Source: Cycas panzhihuaensis (taxonomy: Eukaryota; Cycadophyta). Taken from it: 64,000 nt of DNA. Of the stretch, positions 21,988-33,290 are shown in pieces. Location: the NCBI GenBank assembly GCA_023213395.1, contig CM041465.1:121155741-121219740 (forward strand), written 5' to 3'. A model generated the notes under the pieces. It saw only the letters and a list, made by a program, of their open reading frames with translations, searched no databases and was not told the DNA's origin. The position numbers were made by a program, and so were the translations under genes. Numbering within the stretch: the stretch's first letter is position 1; each line of letters opens with the position of its first letter.

Positions 21988-24103
21988 TGACATGGTGGTG
22001 TGAAAAGATGAATAAGAGTGATATATATAAATGTGTATGAAAATGCACTAAGAAGAAGAAGGTGGAGTCACTGACACTTGTGACAGGTCTACCTGATGCA
22101 ACAGGGAATAATGAAGTAATACAATGTAAAATGTGGAAGCAAGGAGATCACAAATAAGTATGTGGTGTAAGTGATCTAATCAAGATAAGTGAGAAGGCTT
22201 CTATAGAAGTCGGCATGTGGGTGCACACAACTAATAACCAAAGTGATGTAGGATGTGTAACAAACCCAAATCTCTAACTTGTGTCCAAATTAGGTGAGGT
22301 GTCGATGCCTAGGCGGGCTTCTAGTATACGTAATTAATGGTCTTCACATGCATTGTTTCTTGGTGATGAAATCCAAGTAAATGTAGAGTCCAGGTATTGT
22401 TGGTCCTCACCCTGTTCACCAATGAGCAACGATATACTCTCCGAAGAGAAGTTCGTGCATGTCCCATGGCTATGATATATATTGTCCCAGCTAAATTAAT
22501 TATCTTGATAAAGGGTTTTCAGTTTTCCAGGATGGTTATCAACATAATCTCTGATTGAAGGTTGCAGGTATGACTAACCAGTCCCTCCACCACCACTATA
22601 CTAGTTATGACCAGACCCAGTATGAAACTCACACCTCCCTTAGGGCCCGGACTTCGGCCAACCTTGGTCTATTTCAACCAAGGTGAGTATGCGCACAAGT
22701 CAAGAATTGACGGTATAAAGTCTTCGAGATGAGTTGATTTTAAGGAAAGTGCTCTTGTTCTCGAATGACATGTCAAAATAATTGAAAACTGAATGTAAAT
22801 GATCCACTTAAGTGTTGTTGCCGTGTCCAAGTGTAGTGATGATGTGTCCACCTAGTGCCCAAATGACATTATATGTGCCCAAGTGGCACTCAATGAGGTC
22901 TCAAAGTGCATCTAATTATTAAAATCATACACATATGATGAGTTAAATTATCGGATATTGTTCCGATCCAGATGATTAGCCAGTACAAAGGATTTAAGTG
23001 CCTTGTTTGTTTTACAAAAGGGCCAAAATAGGCCTCCAAAAGCCAAAAAGGCTACAAATGTATTAAAAAAACCCCTGTTAGATACAATAATTTTTTGTTT
23101 TTTTTTTTTGTAAATAAAGGGGAAAAAACTAAAAATTTTAGAAATACAATGTACGCTGAAAAATCAAATTTTCAGCAAGCCAAGTCTGCTGCTAGGCAGA
23201 CTATACCATCTGCTGTACCACTATAAGGCACAAATTTAAAAAAATTTTGAAAAAATTGAAAATTTTCAGATTTGTTGCCCTTCACTTGAACTTTACAAAT
23301 AGATAAAAAATTTTGAAAAATCTTATAAAAAATAGGCAAAAAGACCTGTTTTTGCTCGCAATCAAAATGTACTAGAAAACACAAAAACGCTCATAATTTT
23401 TCAACGGAGTGTCGGATTCATGCGAGACATGTCCCAAATGATAGATGGAGACGAGGAGATTCGAAAACATGTATTACAACAGAAAAAAAACTTCTCATAT
23501 TTTTTTCAGATCTGAGATTTGTAAATTTGGAGAGTGGTTGTATAAAACAGGTTGTTTGACCCTTTTAACCTCAAAATCTTGCATCACTCTAGTAGACAAA
23601 AGTGCTTAGGAGGCCAAAATGCAACTACTAGTGAAATTTCATGCGATTCTGAGCACTTGGATTTTTTGACCATACCATTATATGGAATTCCGTAAACGTC
23701 CATATGATTTGATTTTATAATTCAAAATCTGTTTCTAATCAGTGAAAATCACTGATTTCTTCTTTTGCAACCTATAAATTTGACTTTCATTGCAAAAATG
23801 GGCCAAAAATGTCAGATTTGAGGCTAAAAAATATGGCTAAAAATTGTTATAAGATGAACAATTTCTGTATTCTTTTAGGCCTATAAATAGGTTGCTTTTG
23901 GGCAGCCACACTTCTTTCTCTCATCTACAGAAATAAAATAGTACAAGAACATACAATTTGGTACTAAAAATTTTCTAAAAGGAGCTTTAAAAATGGATTA
24001 AAAAAAAAAAATTCAACTCTTCACTTCATATGAATGGTGAAGAAGAGAAGAAAATAGATTGCAATCTCCTTGCAAGTGAGTGTGGTACTGCCATCCTCCC
24101 AAT
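21988..24103 (-). other. Leader of element B
   Basis: 2.1-kb leader, collinear with C and D. It carries the family alpha homopolymer tract, here interrupted (23091-23109), which is consistent with greater age. No gene is supported. Confidence 0.8.
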
Positions 24104-24116
24104 GGCTTTGATACCA
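24104..24116 (-). other. Primer-binding site of element B
   Basis: Minus-strand tggtatcaaagcc, one mismatch from the initiator tRNA-Met site of C and D. Confidence 0.88.
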
Positions 24117-24118
24117 CT

Positions 24119-24484
24119 TGTTGAGGGAATGGATCTAGGGATCTAATGCACTAACACTACACAATGGCAAATATTGGAGACAAGCACAATGTACTCAACA
24201 AGAGTAATGCTAATAGCTTGAGTTCAAAGAGGAGAAGTGTAGAATATGATAACTCTCCATGTAATTTCAGCTTATGTAATGAGAATGCTCATTAGGGTTT
24301 GGAATTTGAGTTTTCCCTCCCAATGACATTCAGACGAGATTACGTGAAATTACAATGAAATGAACTTTATGTCATTTCACTTAAGTGACTTAAGCATAGT
24401 CACCTTATCCTAAAGTTACAAACGTAGAAGTGACTATTTAATTCTAACTTTATGAAATGACCATGTGACATTAACATCGTCACA
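24119..24484 (-). repeat. 5' LTR of element B
   Basis: 366 bp, clearly homologous to the LTRs of C but with more substitutions. It has no partner LTR, because the 3' end of B is deleted. Element A resumes at 24485. Confidence 0.92.
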
Positions 24485-26629
24485 CATATTTGGCAGAAGT
24501 CGTCAACACTGTAGTATATTTAATAAAGAAGAGTCGAATACAAGCTCTGCACAAAGTTACACCAGAAGAATTCTGGATTGGACAAAAATAAGATGTAAGT
24601 AATCTAAAGGTTTTTGGTTGCAAAGCATATGTTCATGTTTTAGATAAAAAACGGACTAAACTTGACAGTAAAAGCATAGAATGTATAATGCTAGGCCATA
24701 GCATCAGATCAAAGGCCTATAAGTGCAGAGATCAAAAAACCAATAAGATCTATGTCAGCAAAGATGTAGTGTTTGATGAAAGCCTTGAAAGCGATCATTG
24801 TCAAGAAATAGAAACAATAATAGAAACTTCGTTTAAGCTTGCTCCAACCTTTTCAGATGAAGGCTCTGAAATCACTTCAAAGAATGTTGACTCAAGTAGT
24901 GAAACTCCTGATGTTAGATCTCCAGAAAGTAGGCAGGGCAACCCTTATGTTGTAGGAAACATTCCTGAAAAAGAAGAGAAAAGGATCATGCCGGAGGAGC
25001 AAGCCCCTAAAATGATACCAAAATGGTATCTTAAAACTGTTGAAGAAACTAAAGGGGATGTTTTCGAACATTAGACAAGGTCTCAAAAACATCAAGCATT
25101 GATGTGCTTAGTCAAACCTACTATATATGAAGAATCTAGTCAATATTCAGAATGGAGAACAACAATGGATGCTGAAAATTGCAAAAATTATTAAAAATGA
25201 GACCTAGGAACTAGTCAAACCTGTTGCAAATACACCTATTGTCAATTGCAAATGTTTGTATAAGATAAAAGAAAAATTCAATGGGAAAATTGAAAAATAC
25301 AAAGCAAGACTGGTTGCCAAAGGGTACACTCAGACTGTAGGTATAGACTATGAAGAAACATTCTCGCTAGTAGCTAAGTTGAATACTGTAAGAACAGTAA
25401 TTACATTGGCCACTCAACAAAATTGGAAAATATTTTAGCTTGATGTAAAGAGTGGTTTTTTAAATGGAGACCTAAAAGAGGAGGTGTATATGCATCAACC
25501 TGAAGGATGCAAAGTCGGGACATGAAAATCTAGTGTGCATGCTGAAGAAAGCCCTATATGGGCTTAAACAAGCTCTTAGAGCATGGTATGCAAAGTTGGA
25601 CAGATATCTTATTTACAATAATTTTCACAGGTGTGAATCAGACCTAAGTTTGTATGTAAAATTCAATAAAGAAAAAATAACCATTATAGTAGTGTATGTA
25701 GATGATATGCTACTTACAAGAAGCGATGTTGACTTGATTGCATTCATCAAAATTCAATTAGAAAAAGTCTTTGAAATGATTGATCTTGGGATGTTGCATT
25801 ACTATCTTGGGATTGAGGTAATGCAATTAAAAGACTCTATTATTCTATCTCAATCAAAGTACATCCAGAATATGCTTAGAAAGTACAACATGGAAAATTG
25901 TAACAGTTGTGTCACACCTATAGAAACAGATTGTATCTTAAATCTTGATACAGAAGAATAAATAGTAAATGCAACCACATACAGACAACTAGTTGGAAGT
26001 TTGATCTATCTCACTGCTACTAGATCAGACATCTATTTTTCAGCTAGAGTAGTTTCTAGATTTAAAAGTGTCACATTGGAAAGCAATAAAATGAATACTC
26101 AGATATTTAAAAGAAACAATAAATCTTGGGTTGAATTATACAAAAACTGATGTTATGCAGTTAACAGGTTACAATGACTCAAATTGGGCAAGAGATAGAA
26201 TAGAAACAAAATCCATGACAAGCTATTATTTTTCTTTAGGATCAATAATAATTTCTTGGAGCAATAAGAAAGAACCCACAATTGCTTTGTCCTCAACAAA
26301 AGTTGAGTACAAATCAGTTGTTAGTGCAAGTTGTGAAGCAATATGGATCAAACAATTATTAAAAGGCTTGGGACAAGTGTAGAAGTTGCCCACCTTCTTA
26401 TTTTGTAACAATCAAAGTGCTATTAAAATGACCAAAAATCTTGTTTTGCATGGAAGAACAAAACATATAGAAGTTCATCATCATTTTATAAGAGAGAAAG
26501 TTCAAAGCAAAGAGATTAAACTATTGCATTGCACATCAAAAGAGCAAACAACCAGGATATTCACAAAGCCATTGAGCAAAGACAAGCTTTAGTTTTTAGA
26601 GATAAATTAGGAATAAAATAGATAAAACA
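24485..26629 (+). pseudogene. Integrase C-terminal part, RT and RNase H of element A
   Basis: It starts inside integrase (TPEEFWIGQK followed by a stop near 24592). The integrase tail and linker run 24688-25074 (YKCRDQKTNKIYVSKDVVFD). RT begins with [19 protein letters not shown], continues with DVKSGFLNGDLKEEVYM and the catalytic VYVDDMLLT (about 25699-25725), so YVDD is intact. RNase H follows at 26131-26592 with NDSNWARD, ALSSTKVEYKS and HGRTKHIEVHHHF. At least five stops or frameshifts interrupt the reading. Confidence 0.9.
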
Positions 26630-26640
26630 TTAAGAGAGGG
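26630..26640 (+). other. Polypurine tract of element A
   Basis: A purine-rich run ending aagagaggg directly before the 3' LTR, the usual plus-strand priming site. Confidence 0.8.
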
Positions 26641-26838
26641 TGTCAACAGTAATGATTTATCTAGAGCTCAAAACACATTTCTCTAATGTACTATTGTAAA
26701 GGTGTTATCCTCCCCCTTCTATTATCTTGTGACAAGTGGTACTCATGCATTAAACCTTATCCAAGATTCTTGTATGTTGTGCTATATTTATAGAGGGTTC
26801 TCCCTTATTAATGACATCGATCATTTGTGAGTTTAACA
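26641..26838 (+). repeat. 3' LTR of element A
   Basis: 198 bp from TGTCAACAG to GTTTAACA, the partner of 530-732. GTAGG follows at 26839-26843 as target duplication. Confidence 0.9.
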
Positions 26839-26843
26839 GTAGG

Positions 26844-27410
26844 AAATGCCATCACGGATACAATTATCTTGTTCATGCCTTGAGGATGAAGCATGTTAAG
26901 TGGAGAAAACTAGTAATAGACCAAATTTATGTTTTGTCCTAGTTGTATGTTATCCACTACTCACGTGAAATGATTGTATTTGGGCAGTTAACAATATCTT
27001 GTGGTTTGGAAGAAGTTTTTATTATATCTTATATGTTGTTGGATGAACCAAACCATATCTAGGTTTACTTCAAACATGGAGATTGCTAATGGCTACACCC
27101 ATTGGGATGTTGCAATTGCTAGTATTCAATTACTCTTTTAGTAGTTCTTATATTGCAACTTTTTGTTTTATGACATTAAAGGTAAGCCTCGTCATATCAA
27201 AAGCCCTTCTTGCTAATAATTATATTGTCATTAACTTCATTTACCTTTGGTGCTAACTAGGATAGGTTTGCTTGTGAAAATACCCATATATGCCACATAT
27301 CATATTTTTTGGTAAAATATTTTGTTTTTATTTTATAGTGAGCCTTTTAATATATGGGCTTGGTATTTTTTGCCTTTTTGGATGTGATGCTGATTGAATT
27401 TGTATTGTAG
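26844..27410 (+). other. LKR/SDH intron sequence upstream of the first visible exon
   Basis: T-rich, low-GC host DNA ending in a T-rich tract and the acceptor ttgtattgtag at 27400-27410. No other feature is seen. With A and its flank, this intron would extend at least 27.4 kb to the window start. Confidence 0.75.
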
Positions 27411-27507
27411 ATATAATCCATTAACTGGCAGTTATCATGATGACATGAACGGAGAGGGAATCATATTTCTAGCAGTTGACATTCTTCCTACGGAGCTTCC
27501 AAAAGAG
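27411..27507 (+). CDS. LKR/SDH: LKR/SDH exon (end of the lysine-ketoglutarate reductase domain)
   Basis: 97 bp, read as one base completing a split codon plus 32 codons without a stop. The peptide includes GSYHDDMNGEG and LAVDILPTELPKE, which match the conserved DDMDGDG and AVDILPTE block of plant bifunctional lysine-ketoglutarate reductase/saccharopine dehydrogenase. That enzyme performs the first two steps of lysine breakdown through saccharopine. The block lies near the end of the LKR half. The acceptor is attgtag and the donor is GAG|gtacaa. The incoming intron is phase 2 and the outgoing phase 0. Identification rests on recalled family motifs; the open frame and good splice sites favour a live gene over a pseudogene. 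Confidence 0.88.
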
Positions 27508-27645
27508 GTACAAACTATTATTTCAATTAATCATTTCTACTTAAAATGGGATTCCTAGTCTTATTGGAGAATGTAGGTGTTGAATTAAATTATTTAATTA
27601 GTTTTATTCATGTGATGTAACACAATTATTTACTTTTTGGTATAG
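27508..27645 (+). other. LKR/SDH: Short LKR/SDH intron
   Basis: 138 bp, GT at 27508 and AG at 27644-27645, AT-rich with a T-rich tract before the acceptor. Phase 0. It contrasts sharply with the very long introns on either side. Confidence 0.85.
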
Positions 27646-27812
27646 GCAACCAAGCATTTTGGTGATGTTCTTAGCCAATTTCTCAGTAGCATGGCTTCTG
27701 CTAAAGGTCCTGAAGACTTATTGGCTCCAGTAAGAAGGGCTTGTATAGCTCATAAAGGAGAATTAACTCCTCTATATGATTATATAAAACGGATGAGGCA
27801 GTCTGATTTGGC
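27646..27812 (+). CDS. LKR/SDH: LKR/SDH exon, next in order
   Basis: 167 bp, 55 codons plus two bases, no stop. The peptide begins ATKHFGDVLSQFL, continues with RRACIAHKGELTPLYDYI and ends KRMRQSDL. These match the plant LKR/SDH segments ASQHFGDIL, KRACISYRGELTSLYEYI and RMRKSN, in the same order and spacing after the previous exon. The donor gc|gtaagt is strong; the outgoing intron is phase 2. The exon should lie between the reductase domain and the linker before the dehydrogenase half. No later exon was recognised up to 64000. Confidence 0.9.
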
Positions 27813-28435
27813 GTAAGTCTATATAAGAAATCTTCTCTTTTCTTCATAGTGATTGTTGGACTTCATTATTGTGATTTTATGAAGAGTTTTATCACTTGTT
27901 CTTTCTTATCATTGCAAACATTGAGTGGAAAATGCACATGTAAGTTGTCTCCCCTTTGTCATGACATGTAGATATTACCTAAATGTTTTGAGGGTAAAGT
28001 TGGATCCATACAATTTTGATATGATTGCATGTTATATTCTTTTGGTGCAAAATTTGAACCATTAGACTAATCATTCTTTACTTTTTGTGTCTCGTATTAG
28101 GTTCCAAACTACAATTTTAGTTACTTTAATGTTCACAAGATATTGCATTTGATTGTGATGACTATCAAGTCCTTTCTTTAATATGATTGTGTGAAACATA
28201 TATCTAAAGCAACCCTAGTTGGGTCTTGCTCCATAAGCCTGAAATCGACCCGAAACATACCTCCAAGCATACAATATATATAAGCATGATAGAAAAGTTA
28301 TCATTTGCAAAATATATTTGATATCAACCATAAAAGAAATTCACATATGCTTATCAAAAATAAACACCACATAGTGCAAATACCTAAATAGGAAGAAAAG
28401 ATGTCCAATGAATAAAGTCATGCTAATAGTGAATG
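27813..28435 (+). other. LKR/SDH intron sequence before element E
   Basis: AT-rich host DNA from the donor at 27813 to the start of the E LTR. No repeat, RNA or exon is recognised. If the gene continues beyond the window, this intron is over 36 kb, nearly all of it transposons. Confidence 0.7.
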
Positions 28436-28859
28436 TGTTAGAATAATGTTATCTTTTTGTGTATTAATGTTATCTTTTAATAAGGTTCCTTCTATAATGT
28501 TACTTTATATTAATTAATTGTATAGTTCGTTGAAATGGACAACCGCCCATTTTAACGAACCTCCATCTTCCTTAATATTCTCTCCTCCTAGATTTTAAGA
28601 GGTTGGTCGGGTTGGTCAAAAATTTGGCTAATGAGTTGGAGGTTGTACGGAAGTTAGGTGGTTGCCATCTAAAAGAGAGAGGATGAGATCCTTCTCACCT
28701 TTATGTTGTTATGTATTTGTTCTAAATATTATGATATAAAACTATATTATTATGAGGTGTTTTTTTCTCCTCTAAAGGGGTTTTCTACCTGCCAGATTCT
28801 GTGCAATATGTGGTGATTAATTTGTGCATATTTTTGACTCTATAACCCTCTCTCTAGCA
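28436..28859 (+). repeat. 5' LTR of element E
   Basis: 424 bp from TGTTAGAATAATG to CTCTCTAGCA. It contains an inverted pair around 28526-28556 (cgttgaaatgg and ccattttaacg type), repeated in the partial 3' LTR. It is preceded by GAATG, a possible but uncheckable target site. Confidence 0.9.
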
Positions 28860-28874
28860 TGGTATTAGAGCAAG
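28860..28874 (+). other. Primer-binding site of element E
   Basis: tggtattagagcaag directly follows the LTR, one mismatch from the site of element A. Confidence 0.88.
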
Positions 28875-30996
28875 TTTGGAGACCTTGAAGTTGGAAGACA
28901 AAGACATGTAAATCCTCACACAGATTAGAGGTTGCCTCAGCTATCCAAAATATTACTCAGATCAGGAGGAAAGCCTGAGTGAAGAGGTAATGAAGAGTCA
29001 CTGGAATAAAGATATTACTTCTCTGTGAAGAGACTAGAGAAGATGGAAAAGTATGGCTAGATGGTTTACATACTGCAAAAGATTCATTATCAAGGACTTG
29101 GGCTGATTCTCTTTTGTTTTGCCCCAAATTGAAGAAATTATTATATCAACAGAATGAGAAATTGTTTACAGAAGGAATCTGCGTACATAAATTGACCAAG
29201 CTGCAAGACCTTGCAAAAAGAAGTAACTAGAAGAATTGAGAAGAGGCCCTTGCATACGCCATATAGTGGGAACAGTCCATGAACGGAACAATATCTGAGA
29301 CACCCAACAAAGGGAGATTTAGATACCACTGCCAGTCACTGCTATGGATCAATGGAATGCAGATGAAGAGACATCCCTCTGGCAGACAAAGTATGTAGAA
29401 ATGCCTCTTTGCATTAACTACCACAACCCAATTGCCAACTACAACGAGTATTGGAGTCTGATCATCGACGAGAATGACTACATTTGTATGGAAGAAATTC
29501 AAGTGGGAAGAAATGCTCGTCAATTGCCTTGTAGACAACAGAGAGGGAAAGACAACAATAATTGTATCTCATCACTTCAACTTTAACCACCACCGCTGAG
29601 AACAATCCAGATAACCCCATTAGAGGAAACTTGAGGTTAGGCTTTTCAAACTTTAATGGGCTGCTACCTTTTCAATGGCATAGAAGTCTAAGAAGCGGGA
29701 TACGATAGCACCAGATAGACCCTACAGCAACCATAAACTTCCACTTTGAATACGTAGACGGATGAGCTCTTAGACACAGACAAAGAAACTGCCAACAAGA
29801 AGCTTATGCCCATTTGCAAATGGCATCCCACGCAGACACACAACGAAGGAGATCGCAAACGCCCATGATGATCCTGCAAGAGACACCCATAGTGAAATCC
29901 TTGCATGAAGAAATCCGCCGCTTCATCTTCTATAAAAATGTTTGAAACCCTAATGCTTAGGGTAAATCTATCTTTTATTTAGGCGAACGCCAAATATTTG
30001 TCATTTTGCTGAAATGTTTTTGCACTTGCAAAAACAATTAAATCCAATTTATTTCTATTTTAGATCCGTTTCCCTTTTATTTTTTATTTTTTTTCTAAAG
30101 TTTTAGATTAATTAAACTAAATTGAAATTTAAGTTAGGATTCGCCAACCGTCCTATCATATCAGCCTCCCATATGACCTCAGTCCAAATTTGAAAGGGGT
30201 TTAACCCTTAATTCAACTTTTTTTAATTTTACAAAAAAGGGGTACCTATGCTTTTTTGACTATAACTTTAACATACAGAGTCCAAATTCAATTCTGGAAG
30301 ATACGCTAGATTCCTGATTCAGACATGGACGCTTTGACTAGTCACTCGAGCCAATTGGATGCCATTTCGACCCACCAAATTTCGTTCAAAATCAAGTCTT
30401 TTATCACGACTAGGTAAGTTAAGGTACATGATTTTTTTTGCAAATTTTCCTTATAATATTTCAACTTTATTGCTTCAATTTAATAAACATTAAATTATTT
30501 ATAAACTATATGGCTTAACTACATCACTTTTTATATAATTTTCTGCAATTTATTAATACTTAATTAAAATCACTATTTTATCAATTATTTTATATAAATC
30601 ATGATATAAACATGCAACTACTCATATGTTTGACTTAATTTCTCCAAAGTTTGATTAAAATTTATATTTCTTGATCAATGACAATCAATATTTAATGTTA
30701 ATGGGTTTATTTTTGTCATTACTTGCAATAATATACTTACTTTCTTGCATCATTACTTACAAATAAATCAATGATTAATTTCATTTGATTGAATCCTAAA
30801 GATTGTGATTACTTTTTTTTTTACACACTTAATCTTATTGTTTCCTTATTGTTTTGTTTTTATTTACCCATCAAGAGGATCTCACATCGTAGGTTTCTTG
30901 TCCATAATGGCTCTCATGCTAGGGACAACCTCCTGTCTTTCAATTCTAGTTCTAATCGGCTCAAACTATGTTGACTAGAAACTTAAAATATCCCAG
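28875..30996 (+). other. Leader of element E
   Basis: 2.1 kb between the primer site and gag. The first part is mixed in composition; 30420-30850 is very AT-rich with tttatat and taatta repeats. The small open frames at 29141-29906 and 30789-30974 show no family features and are not called. Confidence 0.65.
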
Positions 30997-31860
30997 GTTC
31001 TTAAACAACAAAAGATCTGGCGATATGTAATAGGAGAGTTTGCAAAACCTGATGACATAAAATCAGAAGCCTATATGGTCTATCTGATGAATTGTGATGG
31101 AGCTCTAGGCACTATCCTAAACTCTCTCTTACCAGACATCAGTAGGCAGTTCTCTAAAACAGATGATCTCGCTCACGTCTGGAAAACCCTCGAGGAAAAT
31201 ATGATAAGGTTGACAAACGTCAATTAGCCCTCTTAGAACAACAATTGTATGGCCTAAACTTTGATGGTTTTTCTAAAGTTGAGGAATTCTTGGCAAAAAT
31301 CCAATTTATCAATAAGGATTTAAGTAACTGCATAAAGTCCTCAATTAAAGTAGGTGATAAAATTAAAATTACAACCTATGCCAAAGACGACGAAACACTC
31401 ATTCGTTTTGCCATAAACAAGTTACCTAAACATTTCAATCTTTTTAAAGCTACTAGACGACAGGTTGATTTCCCAGAAATTGCCTTCAATCAGCTAACAA
31501 ATAAGTTGATTGTTTATCAAAATATGTTAATTCAAATTGGAAAACTACAAGATCCTTCACAAGCTCAGTTTTTCAAGTTATAACCTGCAAACAAGTCTAA
31601 ATAAAATAACTTTCAGAGTAATTACGATAATAACCCTGAGTTTCAGAAACCTCATAGAGGTTATTCTTCCTCTTCTTTTATAAATAATTACAATCAAAAC
31701 ACCAAATATTCTGGATTATTGAAAAACTAGAATAACGCTAAACATTCATTCCAAAAATAGAATATTGTTACTTCTAACTCTGATCAGATCGTCAGTTGTG
31801 CCTACTTCCACAAAAAGGGGCACGCCATTGACGTTTATAGGAGTAGATTGCCTCCGAAGC
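30997..31860 (+). pseudogene. Gag of element E
   Basis: The copia gag core is recognisable as AYMVYLMNCDGALGT, then FSKTDDLAHVWKTLEE, a stop near 31227, then LEQQLYGLNFDGFSKVEE and RFAINKLPKHFN. The zinc-knuckle region (about 31795-31835) reads CAYFHKKGHAIDVY, with Phe and Tyr where the second and third Cys should be. Gag is therefore non-functional. Confidence 0.85.
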
Positions 31861-31899
31861 TTGAAAAGGTTTCAAGGGGATTTAGTCTCGATCCCACAA

Positions 31900-32230
31900 A
31901 CCTAATCACTTTTTAACTGCCACAACTTCATCTTTTTCAGCTCCATCCACTCAACCACCTTTGTGGATTCTTGATTCTAGTGCATCGCATCACATGATGG
32001 GACACCAAGAATACCTGACTTCTTACTAGTCTGATCATAACTCCAAAGAGAAAATCTCTTTTAGGAGCGGATCTCAACTGGAAGTCAAAGGAACAGGTGA
32101 TGTTTCTTTAAAAGACAATTCAATCAAGGACGTATTTTATGTTCCTGGTTTGTTACTAAATCTCCTTTTAGTTTATCAAATCTAGTAGAAAGACCTCATT
32201 GTCGAATTTTGGAAAGATAAGTTTATCATC
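31900..32230 (+). pseudogene. Protease of element E
   Basis: The active site reads LWILDSSASHHMM near 31960-31998, so the DSG motif has become DSS. Downstream, IKDVFYVPGLLLNLLLVY resembles the usual KDVLYVPGLKKNLLSV stretch. Several stops interrupt it. Confidence 0.8.
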
Positions 32231-33290
32231 AAAAAACGATCGATCACAAAACTGTCTATGGTGTTTGTGAAGCCTGTGTTACAGGCAAACAAAACATGGA
32301 CCCTTTTCCACATTATATTTCTTTTTGAGCAAAAACTCAACTTGAACTTATTCACTCTGATATCTATGGCCCATTCCAAGTACTTTCGTACTCTAGAAGT
32401 AGATATTTTGTCACCTTCATTGATGATTTTTTTAGGAAGTGTTGGGTATACACATTCAAAACAAGGAGTCAAATATTTGACATCTTTGTTGAGTTTAAAA
32501 CTTTAGTTGAAAATCAAACTAACTCCAAAATCAAAATCTTTAGATTTAATAATGCTAAGAAATACCTAAACAATAAGTTTACTTCCTACTGCAAGAAGCA
32601 CGGAATATGATTTCAACATTTTGTAGCTTACACCCCTTAACAAAACGGTGTTGTTGAACGCAAGAACCATACTCTTGTTGAAATGACTTAAAGTTGTGGG
32701 AAGAAGCAGTTGCTTGCTCCAACTACCTCTTAAATCGCTTACCGAATAAATCTTTACAGAATGTTATGCCAAAACAGAAATGGTCTAATCGTAAACCTTC
32801 TATCAAACACCTTAAAAATCTTTGGAAGCATTGCTTGGGGGCATGTTCCCAAAGAAAAACGAAAAAAGCTTGACCCCAAAAGTTCTAAGTTTATCTTCGT
32901 TGGTTACAACGAAGAAAGCAAAGCTTACCGACTTTTTAACCCAATCACACATAAGATTTCAATCTTGCGTGATGTTGTATTCGATGAAGAAGGTTTTTCA
33001 TCAAACACTTCTTATGTTGAACTATCAGTTGAAAACCTGTTAGCTAATACTTACTTAGTTGACCCCTTCGACAAACAAGCTGACCCTAAAACAATTGAGT
33101 TCTTATCCACTCAAGTCTAAAATTGGACCTTAACCGAACCAACTACCTCAGACCCATCTACGTCTAGTCAACCTACTTCTCCTAAACAACCCACTAACAA
33201 TAGTAAACAACTTGTTTGGGCTTAGAAAACTCTTTTTGATGCTAGTTCTGACACTAGTAATCCATCATACACTAGAAGAACTTGTTCCTA
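32231..33290 (+). pseudogene. Integrase of element E, second Asp lost
   Basis: After the CEACVTGKQ cysteine pair (about 32269) come FVTFIDDFFRKCWV (first Asp), IFRFNNAKKYLNN where Asn replaces the second catalytic Asp, and QNGVVERKNHTLVE (Glu kept). The C-terminal part (32761-33120) has FGSIAWGHVPKEKRKKL and FVGYNEESKAYRLFNP. Stops occur near 32608, 32638 and 32690. Confidence 0.87.

Larger units (their letters stand above)
7771..24484 (-). mobile_element. Ty1/copia element B (family alpha), 3' half missing
   Basis: On the minus strand B keeps its 5' LTR (24119-24484), primer site, leader (21988-24103), gag, protease and the integrase core, then stops at about 7771. RT, RNase H and the 3' LTR are absent, and so is the adjoining part of A, which suggests one deletion spanning both elements. 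The junction shows only a short run of G as microhomology. Element Q (10043-21987) splits B exactly at its gag start codon. Domain motifs match C, D, F and H. Confidence 0.9.
530..26838 (+). mobile_element. Ty1/copia element A, outermost of the left nest
   Basis: LTRs of about 200 bp (530-732 and 26641-26838) bound the element. GTAGG target duplications lie at 525-529 and 26839-26843, a tRNA-iMet primer site follows the left LTR and a purine tract precedes the right one. A's own DNA survives in four pieces: 530-1129, 6702-7770, 24485-26640 and the right LTR. Element P sits at 1130-6701 and the B/Q/C nest at about 7771-24484. The part of A from the gag C-terminus to mid-integrase is missing at the junction with B. 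The domain order integrase, RT, RNase H identifies copia. Confidence 0.9.

Noticed and set aside
29141-29906. Small open frames in the leader of E
   Set aside because: Overlapping on both strands, under 105 codons, no motif, and upstream of gag.
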